This document shows, piece after piece, positions 26,995 to 36,280 of a stretch of 64,000 nucleotides of DNA (the stretch's first letter is position 1; each line of letters begins with the position of its first letter). The stretch spans positions 11,496-75,495 of the forward strand of contig CAWEYR010000002.1 in NCBI GenBank assembly GCA_963813345.1. The letters are read 5' to 3'. This DNA is from CAWDDA01 sp963813345. Its GTDB lineage: Bacteria > Acidobacteriota > Blastocatellia > RBC074. Below the pieces are notes generated by a model. That model had not been told where the DNA came from, made no database searches, and saw only the letters and a program-made list of their open reading frames with translations. Both the position numbers and the translations under genes were made by a program.

Positions 26995-27606
26995 CTACTC
27001 ACAATCAAGCGCGAAAACGCGTCTCCCATCAATGCGAAATCGGCGGTTGAGGACGAAATCTACAGCCTCCGGATAGAGCCGGTGCTCCTCTTTCAATATC
27101 CGTGATGACAGCGATTCGACAGTGTCTTCGTCGAGCACGGGCACAACAGCCTGAGCTACGATTGGTCCGTGGTCCAGGTGCTCGTCAACCATATGGACGG
27201 TGCAACCTGAGAATCTGACACCATGCTCGAGCGCCTGCCGCTGTGCGCCAAGCCCGGGAAACGCCGGAAGCAGTGAAGGATGAATGTTTAACACCGATCC
27301 AGCATGCTCTTGCGTGAACCATGAAGAGAGCAAACGCATATAGCCAGCCAGGCACACCAGGTCGACTTTATGGGACGCAAGCGCTGCCGCGATTGCGTGA
27401 TCGTGCTCGTCGCGGCTGATCCCTCGATGGTCCAGGGTCAGCGTTTCAACACCCAGGTTCTTAGCGATTTCCAATCCGGCGGCGCTTGTGACATTGCTGA
27501 TCACCAGCGCGACCTCGGCGTTTCGAATCCTCCCGTCCCGCGCCGCGAGGATGAGCGATTCCATATTCGAACCGCGTCCCGAGATTAGTATGCCGATTCT
27601 TTTCAC
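26995..27606 (-). CDS. purN: Phosphoribosylglycinamide formyltransferase PurN
   Basis: The protein is 203 residues from the GTG at 27606 (VKRIGILISGRGSNMESLIL). Substrate-loop SGRGSNMES, catalytic-region NIHPSLLPAFPGLGAQRQAL and HMVDEHLDHGPIVAQ are all in place. PurN formylates GAR with 10-formyl-THF in purine synthesis. A longer frame upstream is made only of the repeat (ALSTQHS units) and is not used. No clear Shine-Dalgarno is visible, because the heptamer array reaches almost to the start. Confidence 0.93.
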   Translation of the reverse strand: MKRIGILISGRGSNMESLILAARDGRIRNAEVALVISNVTSAAGLEIAKNLGVETLTLDHRGISRDEHDHAIAAALASHKVDLVCLAGYMRLLSSWFTQEHAGSVLNIHPSLLPAFPGLGAQRQALEHGVRFSGCTVHMVDEHLDHGPIVAQAVVPVLDEDTVESLSSRILKEEHRLYPEAVDFVLNRRFRIDGRRVFALDCE

Positions 27607-27608
27607 AA

Positions 27609-27768
27609 AGTGCAGAGTGCTGAGTGCAGAGAGAGTGCTGAGTGCTGAGTGCTGAGTGCTGAGTATGGAGTTCAAGCTTTAGCTTGCTCTATCAAACTCG
27701 AACTCGATCGCAGCAAGCTAAAGCTTGAACTCCATACTCAGCACTCGCACCCAGCACTCAGCACTCAT
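27609..27768. repeat. Palindrome GAGTTCAAGCTTTAGCTTG flanked by GTGCTGA arrays
   Basis: Core arms at about 27667-27687 and 27713-27733. The left flank is (GTGCTGA)n at 27617-27664 and the right flank (CAGCACT)n at 27737-27768. This array uses another 7-mer than the copies at 19342 and 25134, yet again the left and right flanks are mirror images. It occupies the whole gap between the S9 peptidase stop and the purN start. Confidence 0.9.
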
Positions 27769-27771
27769 TCC

Positions 27772-30238
27772 TTAGCCCCGCAGATTCTCAGTAAAGAGCT
27801 TGAGGATTCTCTTGTATTCGTCAGCCCAGCTCGAAGGTTGCACGAAGCCGTGGTCCTCTACAGGATAGACAGCCAGCTCCCAGTTCTCTTTCTTTAGTTC
27901 AATCAGCCGCTGGACCAGCCTTACTGTGTCCTGAAAGTGAACGTTGACATCCACCATTCCATGGCAAATCAGCAACGCCCCCTTGAGTCCCTGAGCGTGA
28001 TAGATTGGCGAGCTTCGCTTGTACGCTTCGCTGTCCTGCTGCGGAACATTGAGGATGTTTGACGTGTAACCGTGATTGTAATGAGCCCAGTCTGTGACGG
28101 GTCTTAGCGCTGCACCCGCTCGAAACGTGTCCGGCTGCGTGAAAAGCGCCATCAGCGTGATGAATCCTCCGTAGCTTCCACCATACAGACCGATGCGCGA
28201 AGCATCCACGCCATGCTCGGCAACCAGATACGCCGCCGCATCGACGTAGTCAGTCAAATCCTTCCCGCCCATGTGACGGTAGATCGCGGTTCGCCAGTCG
28301 CGCCCATAGCCGGCCGATCCCCGGTAATCTACATCGAGCACCAGAAAGCCGCGCTCCATCAAAAGGTGATGGAACATGTACTCGCGGGAATAGGAGCTCC
28401 ACCACTTGTGCACGTTCTGCAAATAGCCGGCGCCGTGCACGAAAAGAACTGCCGGGCCGCCACGGCGGTAGTTCGCCGGCTTGTAAATCCGCGCAGGCAC
28501 CATTGCGCCATCTCGAGCTTTGATCTTCACGATCGGAGGATCAATCCACGAGTGCCGGAAGAACTCATCCGTTGGAGACGTCGTGACCTTCCTCGCTTCA
28601 GCGCCTGGTTTGTTCTCCGCAAGATACAGCTCCGGAGGTTTGTTCGACGCTGACCTTACGATCGCAAGCATGCTCTCGTCAGGCGACACCTCGCAGTTGT
28701 TATTGCCCGGCATGGAAGTGATTCGTGTCCGCACGCCTCCGTCGACAGGCATCGAATACAGATGCCGTTCAAAGGGGCTGCCTTCGCTCGATGTGAAATA
28801 GAATCGGGTCTTATCCCTGGACAGTTGCACATCTGAAACTTCGAACTGACCCTGAGTCAGTTGCTTCACTTCAGAGCCCTCTGCCGAGGCAGTGTACAGA
28901 TGCGCATATCCGTCACGCTCCGACTGGAAATAGACGCGCTTTGAATCAGGGAGCCAGCCAAGTGTTTGTGCTCCGGGGCCATTGATCCAGGCATCATCGT
29001 GGAGATGATCAAGCACACGAGTCTTTGCAGTCGCCGGATCGATCAACAAAATCCAGCGATCCTTGTTGTCTGCCGCCCTCGCCTGGACAACTGCGTGCTT
29101 TCCGTCTTCAGACCACATCGGGTTCGAAAGCCGGACATCCCGTTCTCGAGGTTCCGATCCGCGTTCCCCTCCGCGTCGGCCTTCGCCCGATTCTGCGACC
29201 GCTGGCGTGTCAGCAGTGAGGCGCTGTCCGTGATCGACCCATTTGACGTCGCCAGTAGCAACATCGAACACGCCAAGTCGAATTCGGTTTTGGGTATCTC
29301 CGACCTTTGATCGTGCAGAAATGTCTTCTGTATAGGCCGACTCTGTAACATAGTTCGGAACAATCGAGCTCTTTGTTCCTGTTGCAGCTTGAGAGACGGA
29401 GGCCATCACATACTTTTCATCAGGAGAGATCGAGAGCTGGACCACGTTCTGTCCCTGAGGGATATTGAATGGTTTTCGCTTTTCGCGTTTCTTGCGGCGC
29501 TCTTCCTGTTCCGCTCTTACTGCCGCGCGTTCCTTTACAGCTTCAATAAGCTCCTTCTCTTCTTTCTTCAGATACTCCTGGCTTTCCGTTGCTCTCTGAG
29601 CTCCTGCCGCGCCCGCGCCGCCTGTCTGCCGTGCCGCGCCCTGTCCCCCAAATCCGCCGCGGCCTCCGCCTCCCGCCCCTCCGGTTTGAGGCGCCTGTGC
29701 AAGAGCGTCACCACCTCCTGTGCGGAAATCGGTGAGCTGTGTGATGCCGCCGCCCTCGAGTGAAAGCTTGAAGAGATTTCCTCCTCGATTGAAAATCACC
29801 GACTTCTGATCCTGGCCCCATCCGGCATTCGTTTCGACATCGGTTGTAGCAGTGATTTGACGACGCTCGCGTTTCACGTGATCGTAGACAAAGACATCCC
29901 CATCCTCTACGTAAACCGAGAGCTTCTTGTCCTTTGTCAGATCACCGCCCGAGGGCGCCTGATTGCGTGCTTCTTCTTCGGTCAGCTTCTTCAGACCTGA
30001 GCCGTCACGGTTCACAGTGTAGGTGTCGAGTTCCTTCGTGCGTGGTTCCGAGGCCTGCTTCCAGCGAAAATATACGCGCTGAGAATCCTGCGACCAGCGG
30101 ACCGCGCTCGGTTCATATCCGATCAACCCCGGTCCGCGCATTATGTTGTCGACCGTGAGATCGAACTTCTGCTGCGCAAAGGCAGGAGACGGGATGAGAA
30201 GAGCGATGATCGTAAGTATCGAGAAAGAGCTTTTTCAT
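27772..30238 (-). CDS. S9 family peptidase (dipeptidyl-peptidase IV/prolyl oligopeptidase type)
   Basis: The main frame (27772-30141, 789 residues) has a beta-propeller half with a low-complexity G/A/Q-rich insert (about residues 145-180, GGAGGGGRGGFGGQGAARQ). The catalytic alpha/beta-hydrolase half has Ser in GLYGGSYGGFITLMAL, Asp in ICHGMVDVNVHFQD and His in PVEDHGF. The real start is probably ATG at 30238 (SD TTGGAGATC). If the A5 run at 30231-30235 loses one base, a signal peptide SILTIIALLIPSPAFAQQ joins the frame. An exported aminopeptidase for peptides with penultimate proline or alanine is expected. Confidence 0.92.
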
Positions 30239-30263
30239 GATCTCCAACAACGAAAAGGCTCGC

Positions 30264-30346
30264 TTGCAACCACAAGCTAAAGCTTGAACTCAAACTCAAA
30301 GTTCCACACACGAGGTTTGAGTTCAAGCTTCAGCTTGTGGTTGAAC
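30264..30346. repeat. Palindrome of the GAGTTCAAGCTT family with arms in reversed order
   Basis: Here the left arm is CAACCACAAGCTAAAGCTTG plus AACTCAAA, and the right arm is TTTGAGTTCAAGCTTCAGCT plus TGTGGTTG. In the other full copies GAGTTCAAGC comes first. The unit still forms an inverted repeat, with the opposite ends facing inwards, and has no tandem flanks. It lies between purM and the S9 peptidase, both on the minus strand. Confidence 0.82.
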
Positions 30347-30366
30347 TCGAACCCCCTGGATTGTCC

Positions 30367-31404
30367 CTACCGGAATCTTACTTTGCGCGAGCCTTCCTGA
30401 ACTTCACCGATCACGTAGTACTGTTCTTCGGCAGTGATGAAATCGTTGGCAACCACCTCCATATTCTCCTTTGCCACAATCACAACCATGCCGATGCCGA
30501 GATTGAAGGTTCGCAACATGTCATCCGGAGGGACGTCGCCTATATTCTCGAGCAGATCAAAAATCGGAAGCACGGGCCAGCTTCCTCCTCTGATGACAAC
30601 ATCAACACCCTCAGGCAGAATGCGCGGGATGTTGTCCACTAGCCCTCCACCCGTGATGTGCGCCAGACCCTTGATCACTCCATCGTGTTCGATCAGTCGC
30701 GTGAGAGCCGGCAGATAGTTCTTGTGCGGTTTGAGCAGCTCTTCGCCGACTGTGCAGCCAAGCTCCGGAATGTGCGTCTCAACGCTATGTCCCTCAACTT
30801 CGAAGAGTAGCTTGCGCGCCAGGCTGTATCCATTGGTATGCAACCCGACAGACGGCAATGCGAGTACGACATCGCCGGCCGTTATCCGCGACCCGTCAAT
30901 TATCCTGGATCGCTCGACCACACCAACGATGAATCCTGCTATGTCGTATTCGTCATGGGCGTAGACACCCGGCATCTCAGCCGTTTCGCCTCCGAGAAGC
31001 GCGCATCCACTTTCGCGGCATCCTCGGGTGAGCCCTTCAACTATCTGAGCGATGACTTCGGGGTCGAGCTTCCCGGTTGCGATGTAGTCGAGGAAGAAGA
31101 GAGGGCGAGCACCCTGCACAAGAATGTCGTTGATCGAGTGCGCTACAAGATCGTAACCGATCGTATTGTGGACATTGGCCGCGATTGCGACCTTGAGCTT
31201 GGTGCCGACGCCATCACAGCTTGCAACCAGCACGGGTTCGCGAACGCCGGCAAAAGTTCCATCGAACATTCCACCGAAACTGCCAATGTCTGAAAGGACG
31301 CGAGCATTGAATGTCGTGCGTGCGAGCTGCTTGATGCGGGCTACAGCTTCGTTGGCAGCGTCGATGTTAACACCGGCGTCTTCGTAGCGGATCCGTTGAG
31401 ACAT
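30367..31404 (-). CDS. purM: Phosphoribosylformylglycinamidine cyclo-ligase PurM (AIR synthetase)
   Basis: The protein is 345 residues, normal length. Motifs seen are RYEDAGVNIDAANEAVARIK, SCDGVGTKLKVAI, YDLVAHSINDILVQGARPLF and the glycine-rich ALLGGETAEMPGVY, with HITGGGLVDNIPRILP near the end. It makes AIR from FGAM with ATP. It follows purF by 10 bp on the same strand, so purF-purM form an operon, and purN lies 2.8 kb downstream. Confidence 0.97.
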   Translation of the reverse strand: MSQRIRYEDAGVNIDAANEAVARIKQLARTTFNARVLSDIGSFGGMFDGTFAGVREPVLVASCDGVGTKLKVAIAANVHNTIGYDLVAHSINDILVQGARPLFFLDYIATGKLDPEVIAQIVEGLTRGCRESGCALLGGETAEMPGVYAHDEYDIAGFIVGVVERSRIIDGSRITAGDVVLALPSVGLHTNGYSLARKLLFEVEGHSVETHIPELGCTVGEELLKPHKNYLPALTRLIEHDGVIKGLAHITGGGLVDNIPRILPEGVDVVIRGGSWPVLPIFDLLENIGDVPPDDMLRTFNLGIGMVVIVAKENMEVVANDFITAEEQYYVIGEVQEGSRKVRFR

Positions 31405-31414
31405 GTTCGCGAGC

Positions 31415-32830
31415 TCAGGGCACTGGTTCGAGCTGCCGCTCGGCGTCAGCGCGCGGCGAGCTCGTGATCTTGATCAGAGTCGGATACTGTCCGGTATAGC
31501 AAGCAGTGCAAAAACGCGTATCACCCGGATCGCCGCAGGCCTCGAGCAGGCCCTTCAGGCTCAGGTAGCCGATGGAATCGGCTCCAACGAACTGACGAAT
31601 CTCTTCGATCGTCTTTTGCGCAGCGATCAACTCTGTCTGAGTGGGCGTGTCAACACCGTAATAACAGGGCGAAATCGTTGGAGGGCAGCTGATCCGCATG
31701 TGCACTTCACGGGCGCCTGCCTCGCGCACCATCTTGACGATCTTCTGCGAAGTGGTTCCGCGGACGATCGAATCATCGATCAGCACCACTCGCTTCCCCT
31801 CGATCAGATCGCGCACGGGATTGAGCTTGATCTTGACGCCAAAGTGGCGAATCTGCGATTGCGGCTCAATGAATGTTCGCCCGATGTAATGATTTCGAAC
31901 CAGTCCAAAGCGAAACTTGAGGCCCGACTCTGCCGCATATCCGATCGCGGCAGCAACACCCGAATCCGGAACCGGAACGACGATATCGGCAGGCGCTGGA
32001 CATTCGCGCGCGAGATGCCGGCCAAGCAGGTGACGGCTCTTGTTCACGCTGCGCCCGAAGACTATCGAGTCCGGACGCGAGAAATAGACGTGCTCAAAGA
32101 TGCAGTTGTTCTGTTTCTGTGGTGCGAAAGGATGAGTCGAATGAACACCCTCTTCGTCGACTACGATCATCTCTCCCGGCTCTACATCGCGCACGTAGTG
32201 CGCGCCGATCAGATCCAGTGCGCACGTCTCTGACGCAAAAACTGTAGCACCTTCCAGCACTCCCATGCACAGCGGTCTGAAACCTCGAGGATCGCGCACA
32301 GCAATCAGCCGCGTAGGCGAGACAAAGAGCATCGAGAATGCGCCTTCATCAGCTTTCAAAGCGTCGACAATCGCATCAGTGAGATTGTTGAGACGCGAGC
32401 GTGCAATCCGATGAAGCACGACCTCGGTATCAGATGTCGATGAGAAGATCGCGCCTTCTTCTTCGAGCTTCTGTCTCGCTTCGGCCGCATCCGGGAGATT
32501 TCCGTTATGACAGAGAGCCAACTGTCCGAACGCGCATTTGACGGCGAAGGGTTGCGCCTCAGCGATGCTGACTTTTCCGGCAGTTGAATACCGGACATGT
32601 CCGATCGCGATCTTTCCAGGAAGGCGTGAAACTTCGTTCTCACCGAAGATATCGTTGACGTGGCCCATGCCGCGCTCGACGTGGAGAACCTGGCCGTCAG
32701 ACGAGACGATGCCTGCCGACTCCTGCCCCCGATGCTGCAATGCGTAGAGGCCAAGATAGGCGAGTTTCGACGCCTCTTCGTGACCGAAGATTCCAAAAAC
32801 GCCACACTCTTCGCGGAACTTATCGAACAT
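31415..32830 (-). CDS. purF: Amidophosphoribosyltransferase PurF
   Basis: The protein is 471 residues. After an 8-residue propeptide (MFDKFREE) comes the N-terminal nucleophile Cys in CGVFGIFGHEEASKLAYLGL. The class II glutaminase domain includes GHVRYSTAG and CHNGNL. The PRTase domain has VPVPDSGVAAAIGYA and the PRPP loop VVLIDDSIVRGTTSQKIV. CxxC-type cysteines near the C-terminus (ACGDPGDTRFCTACYTGQYP) resemble the Fe-S cysteines of Bacillus-type PurF. It is the first committed step of purine synthesis. Confidence 0.97.
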   Translation of the reverse strand: MFDKFREECGVFGIFGHEEASKLAYLGLYALQHRGQESAGIVSSDGQVLHVERGMGHVNDIFGENEVSRLPGKIAIGHVRYSTAGKVSIAEAQPFAVKCAFGQLALCHNGNLPDAAEARQKLEEEGAIFSSTSDTEVVLHRIARSRLNNLTDAIVDALKADEGAFSMLFVSPTRLIAVRDPRGFRPLCMGVLEGATVFASETCALDLIGAHYVRDVEPGEMIVVDEEGVHSTHPFAPQKQNNCIFEHVYFSRPDSIVFGRSVNKSRHLLGRHLARECPAPADIVVPVPDSGVAAAIGYAAESGLKFRFGLVRNHYIGRTFIEPQSQIRHFGVKIKLNPVRDLIEGKRVVLIDDSIVRGTTSQKIVKMVREAGAREVHMRISCPPTISPCYYGVDTPTQTELIAAQKTIEEIRQFVGADSIGYLSLKGLLEACGDPGDTRFCTACYTGQYPTLIKITSSPRADAERQLEPVP

Positions 32831-32975
32831 TGCTGCGGATCAAGAGTATACCACGGTTCACGCCTGGAGCACCTGGAGCGCCAGCCGGCCAGTCGTCCAG
32901 GCCGTGAAGCTTGCGCGACTTAACAGAATCGCAGCTTGAGAGACGATGGGTCGCTGCTATCGCACGCCGACGATC

Positions 32976-34103
32976 TCAGGCCACGAGCCGCGAAGCGTGG
33001 CGAAGGTCGTGGAGAGTCCTTGTGATGAACGACTCGCACGCTTCGCGGCTCGTGGCCGGTCTGGAAGACCGACGCTCCCGGGGCAGGCGCTCTAGCTTGT
33101 CTGCCAACTCCTCGATAAGCGACGTCGCGTCTTTCAGATCGGCAGTCTCAAATCCTTCGGTAAACCAGTCATGAACCTCTGTGAGCAACCGATGCGCGTC
33201 GGCCCGTTTACCTTCGTCGCGCCATAGTCGCGCAAGACTAACCGCTGCCCGCATCTCGAGCGACTTTGCCTGTTGACCGCGAGCTACGTCGATCGCTCTG
33301 TGGAAACACGCCTCTGCTTCGACGCATCGTTTCATCCCATCCGACAGAAGCAATTCTCCTCGAAGGCGGTGGAGCTCCGGCTCCCACCACCGCTCCTCCG
33401 TTTTCGCGATGTCGGCATGTGCGGCGTCGAGCGCCAGAAGCGCCTCGTCAATCTCACCTGCCCATCCGCACGCCTCAGCCAATAGAGCGCGATAGTAGGG
33501 CAACCGGACACCGGCCATCCTTTGCAACGCCTCAATGCCCGAACGAATCTCGGCCACACCCTCTTTGCCGGCACCTCGCGCGGCGCGGCTCCAGCCCCGC
33601 AGCACTTCGGACCATGCGAGGTAGTACGGGAATCCGTGTTCGGTCGCGTGGATTATCGTCACGGCCGCCAGCCGGTCGACTTCCTCAACGTCCCGCCGAA
33701 ACTGATTGACCATCGCAGCGTAAGCCAGCGTGATTGTTTGAGTAAATGGATGGGTAAGCCCGCGAGCCAAATCCAGCGTCTCCTCGGCCTTCGCCCGAGC
33801 CTGATCCGGGTAGCCCGCTTGCCAGAGAAAGTGGCTCGACCAGCTCCGGGAAAAGATTCCGTGGTCGACACCGAAGTATGCGACGTGGGTCCGGTGCTGG
33901 CTCGGGTGGTATAAGAGATCGGCCTCCCTAAAGTGCTTATCGGCCGAGGTGGGCTCCCCGAGTGCCAGCGCAGATCCAGCTAGTTCCGTGTGGCCCAGAA
34001 TGCTAAAAACCGGGTCGTGCTGCTTCTCGGCGAGCCGGAGCAAGTCACTGGCAAGCGATTGCGTCTTGCGCATCTCGGCTCGTACATAACTTACTTCTAT
34101 CAA
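32976..34103 (-). CDS. wHTH-AAA-TPR regulator, C-terminal TPR-like part
   Basis: The frame is 375 residues, mostly paired alpha helices of about 35-40 residues, as in the TPR-like tails of SARP/MalT/CadC-type ATPase regulators: HTELAGSALALGEPTSADKH, EAEACFHRAIDVARGQQAKS and ELHRLRGELLLSD. The tail SSRPATSREACESFITRTL and on is coded by the inverted repeat, so the native end is about residue 343 (LERLPRERR). It continues the fragment at 34045-34848. Confidence 0.75.
   Translation of the reverse strand: MIEVSYVRAEMRKTQSLASDLLRLAEKQHDPVFSILGHTELAGSALALGEPTSADKHFREADLLYHPSQHRTHVAYFGVDHGIFSRSWSSHFLWQAGYPDQARAKAEETLDLARGLTHPFTQTITLAYAAMVNQFRRDVEEVDRLAAVTIIHATEHGFPYYLAWSEVLRGWSRAARGAGKEGVAEIRSGIEALQRMAGVRLPYYRALLAEACGWAGEIDEALLALDAAHADIAKTEERWWEPELHRLRGELLLSDGMKRCVEAEACFHRAIDVARGQQAKSLEMRAAVSLARLWRDEGKRADAHRLLTEVHDWFTEGFETADLKDATSLIEELADKLERLPRERRSSRPATSREACESFITRTLHDLRHASRLVA
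32979..33087. repeat. Inverted repeat ACTCGCACGCTTCGCGGCTC
   Basis: GCCACGAGCCGCGAAGCGTG at 32981 pairs with CGCACGCTTCGCGGCTCGTG at 33033-33052. A second smaller palindrome, GGTCTGGAAGACCG, follows, then ACGCTCCCGG. It matches the element at 15424-15529. On the minus strand it encodes the last about 30 residues of the regulator. Confidence 0.85.
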
Positions 34104-34848
34104 TCCACCTCAACGCCTTGAGAAGAGATCGGGTATCTGCGACCTCCTCTGAAAGCTCGCGTGCCCGGTGGTAAAGACGCTCGACCTCCGCGAAGCCCCA
34201 ACCCTTCGTCGTCTTCAGGACGTGGGCGAGAAGCAGCGACAATTCGAGTTCTAAACCGAGCCGCGCTCGACCTTCCGGGAGCGCCTCCAGGAGCTCCTGT
34301 CCGCGCATTAGATGTCTGCCGGCTTCGAGATACGCCGAGCGCTGAAGGGCGTTCCGCGCCGACTGCTCAAGGTACAACACCGCTCTTTGAGGATCGCGCC
34401 CCTGGTCGAAATGCATAGCGAGCTCGGCCGCGATCGCGGCAGCTTGTTTCCCGTAGGCACTTTCCAGACGACTTCCTATTCGCTGGTGCAGATTCACACG
34501 CCGCTCGGGAGAGATACGCGCATACACAACCTCCTGGAAGAGGGCGTGGCGGAAGCCATAGCGCGCCGCCATCGTCCCGTCCGGCCACGGCGCCGTGCCG
34601 TCGGCGGTGAGAAACTGACCCTCACGGGTCCAGCACGCACACTGTGCCTCGATCTTCTCTTCGGGTAACGATGTGGCGGCAACTACGGCAGCAACGGAGA
34701 ACGGGTCGCCCGCTACGCTTGCCGCCTCGAGAATGGTTTGCTCCTCGCCTGACGTCTGCTCGAAGCGGTGTTCGATGAACTGGCGCACACTCGACGGAAT
34801 CACGCTTGCGATCGCGCGCTGGATCGCCTCCTGCGGATCCCGACACAT
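34045..34848 (-). CDS. wHTH-AAA-TPR regulator, ATPase lid and helical part
   Basis: This fragment runs from the end of the AAA module (SVRQFIEHRFEQTSGEEQTI, ILEAASVAGDPFSVAAV, the winged lid) through FRHALFQEVVYARISPERRV into the first TPR-like helices. These are typical of AAA_16-type sensory ATPases. It is linked by frameshifts to neighbours on both sides (near 34830 and 34085). Confidence 0.75.
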   Translation of the reverse strand: MCRDPQEAIQRAIASVIPSSVRQFIEHRFEQTSGEEQTILEAASVAGDPFSVAAVVAATSLPEEKIEAQCACWTREGQFLTADGTAPWPDGTMAARYGFRHALFQEVVYARISPERRVNLHQRIGSRLESAYGKQAAAIAAELAMHFDQGRDPQRAVLYLEQSARNALQRSAYLEAGRHLMRGQELLEALPEGRARLGLELELSLLLAHVLKTTKGWGFAEVERLYHRARELSEEVADTRSLLKALRWIDRSKLCTSRDAQDAIACQ

Positions 34849-34849
34849 T

Positions 34850-35690
34850 GTCGCCCTCCAGGATCCGCCGGCGTATCAGCTCGTCCACGATTGTGGTGAA
34901 AAACAGCGGATGGCCTCCCGTCCGCCGGTGGATGACTTCGGCGAGCTCTTTCAGCCGTGGATATGAATCCGCAGCGCTGTAGAACGTAGGCTTCGACCGA
35001 CTCGCGGGAAAGATGAGTCAAGCACCAGCTCTGAACACTCCGGATAGGGACTAAGCTCGGCGATCAGACTTCGCAGCCGGTGTTTGTGCAGCAGGACCTC
35101 GAGCGGCCGATAGGTTCCCAGTATCAGCAACCGCGCCGGCTCACGGCGACGGGCAAGGTAAGCGAGCAATTCAAGCGTCGCCGTGTCGCTCCAGTGAAGA
35201 TCTTCCAGGACGAGGATTAACGCATCTCGTGCCGTCAGAGATCTCGAGTACGTCGCCAAGCTCTCGAAACATCCTCTCCGAGGTTACCGACGTTGGCACT
35301 TCGTACTCTTCCCCCGCCGCGAGCGAAGGCAAATGCGCCAAGCCAGCTCGGCGCATGCAGGCGGAGAAGATCGACGATCGGGAGGTTCCCATCATGCCCA
35401 AGCCGGGCAAAGAGCCTCGAGGATCGGCAGGTACGCCTCTCCGGCGCCGTATTGCTGAATGCACTGTCCTCGGCCGACCCGGGCCTTTCCCCGCGCCGCT
35501 ACCTCGGAGACAAACGCCTCCACAAGCACCGTCTTCCCGATGCCCGGCTCACCTGCGACGAATCCGATCCGGCGCGCGCCCTGCCGCACCGTGGTGAACC
35601 AGTCATGCAGTTGCTCCCACTCCGGCTCACGACCAACCAGGACAGTGGGACGAGGCAACAAGCGATTGGCTGAAGGGCACCAGAGCCTGA
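34850..35690 (-). pseudogene. wHTH-AAA-TPR regulator, broken ATPase core
   Basis: Pieces of one AAA_16 domain appear in alternating frames: PTVLVGREPEWEQLHDWFTT and GFVAGEPGIGKTVLVEAF (Walker A, about 35480-35640), then ILVLEDLHWSDTATLELLAY (Walker B, about 35160-35220), LLILGTYRPLEVLLHKHRLR, and a HPLFFTTIVDELIRRR piece near 34880. At least four frame changes fall within 850 bp (near 35640, 35430, 35220 and 34960). That density looks like true decay, or a locally poor assembly. Confidence 0.75.
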
Positions 35691-36067
35691 AGGTCAGTTT
35701 CAGCCGCAGATGCCGCCGTCGATCCTGTCGAAAGCGCGGGAACGTTGGTCTCAGCGACAGACGCGATGAAGCGATACCCGCGGCCGTGGACTGTCTCGAT
35801 GAAGAGTGGAACCCTTGCCGGATCACCAAGCGCACGGCGTAGTTCCCGCATCGCAGTCGTCAAAACCGCATCACTGACCGCCGTGTCCGGCCACGCCGCA
35901 GCCAGCAGTTCATCCTTCGTGACAAGGTCCCCAGGCTGGCTCAGCAGGCGCTGAAGTACTGCAAACGCCTTATGACCCAGGCGGACGCTCTTTTCACACT
36001 CCCACAACCGCTCGTCAAGTATGTCGAGACGAAAAGGGTCGAACACGAAGTATCGCGCCTTTCGCAT
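35627..36067 (-). CDS. wHTH-AAA-TPR regulator, N-terminal OmpR/CadC-type winged helix
   Basis: The frame begins MRKARYFVFDPFRLDILDER, then GHKAFAVLQRLLSQPGDLVT, AVLTTAMRELRRALGD and HGRGYRFIA. This is a complete Trans_reg_C winged-helix DNA-binding domain (residues 1-100). The remaining residues are a linker before the frame is lost near 35680. It is divergent from the haloperoxidase-like gene at 36281 with about 210 bp between them, so that gene may be its target. The 213-bp gap shows no clear promoter to me. Confidence 0.8.
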   Translation of the reverse strand: MRKARYFVFDPFRLDILDERLWECEKSVRLGHKAFAVLQRLLSQPGDLVTKDELLAAAWPDTAVSDAVLTTAMRELRRALGDPARVPLFIETVHGRGYRFIASVAETNVPALSTGSTAASAAETDLQALVPFSQSLVASSHCPGWS

Positions 36068-36280
36068 GCCTCGGGGTCCTCAGTCCGCACCCCAGCGAAA
36101 TACTTTTCAGAACTTCCTCAGAATTGCCTCAGGACTTCGCCACGGTCCTCTGATAAATGATTTGCTCGGAAGTATCGCACGGGAGACGGTGAGGCAAAAG
36201 ATGTAAGAGACTCGCCACTCTTCCGACCCATCGCTCGGTCGCAGAATATCTGGCGACCAACGCCGTCAAAGGAGGTTTCG

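Noticed and set aside
27607..27675. Longer PurN start with an N-terminal ALSTQHS repeat peptide
   Set aside because: Those residues are the translated heptamer array; all PurN proteins begin close to the GTG at 27606.
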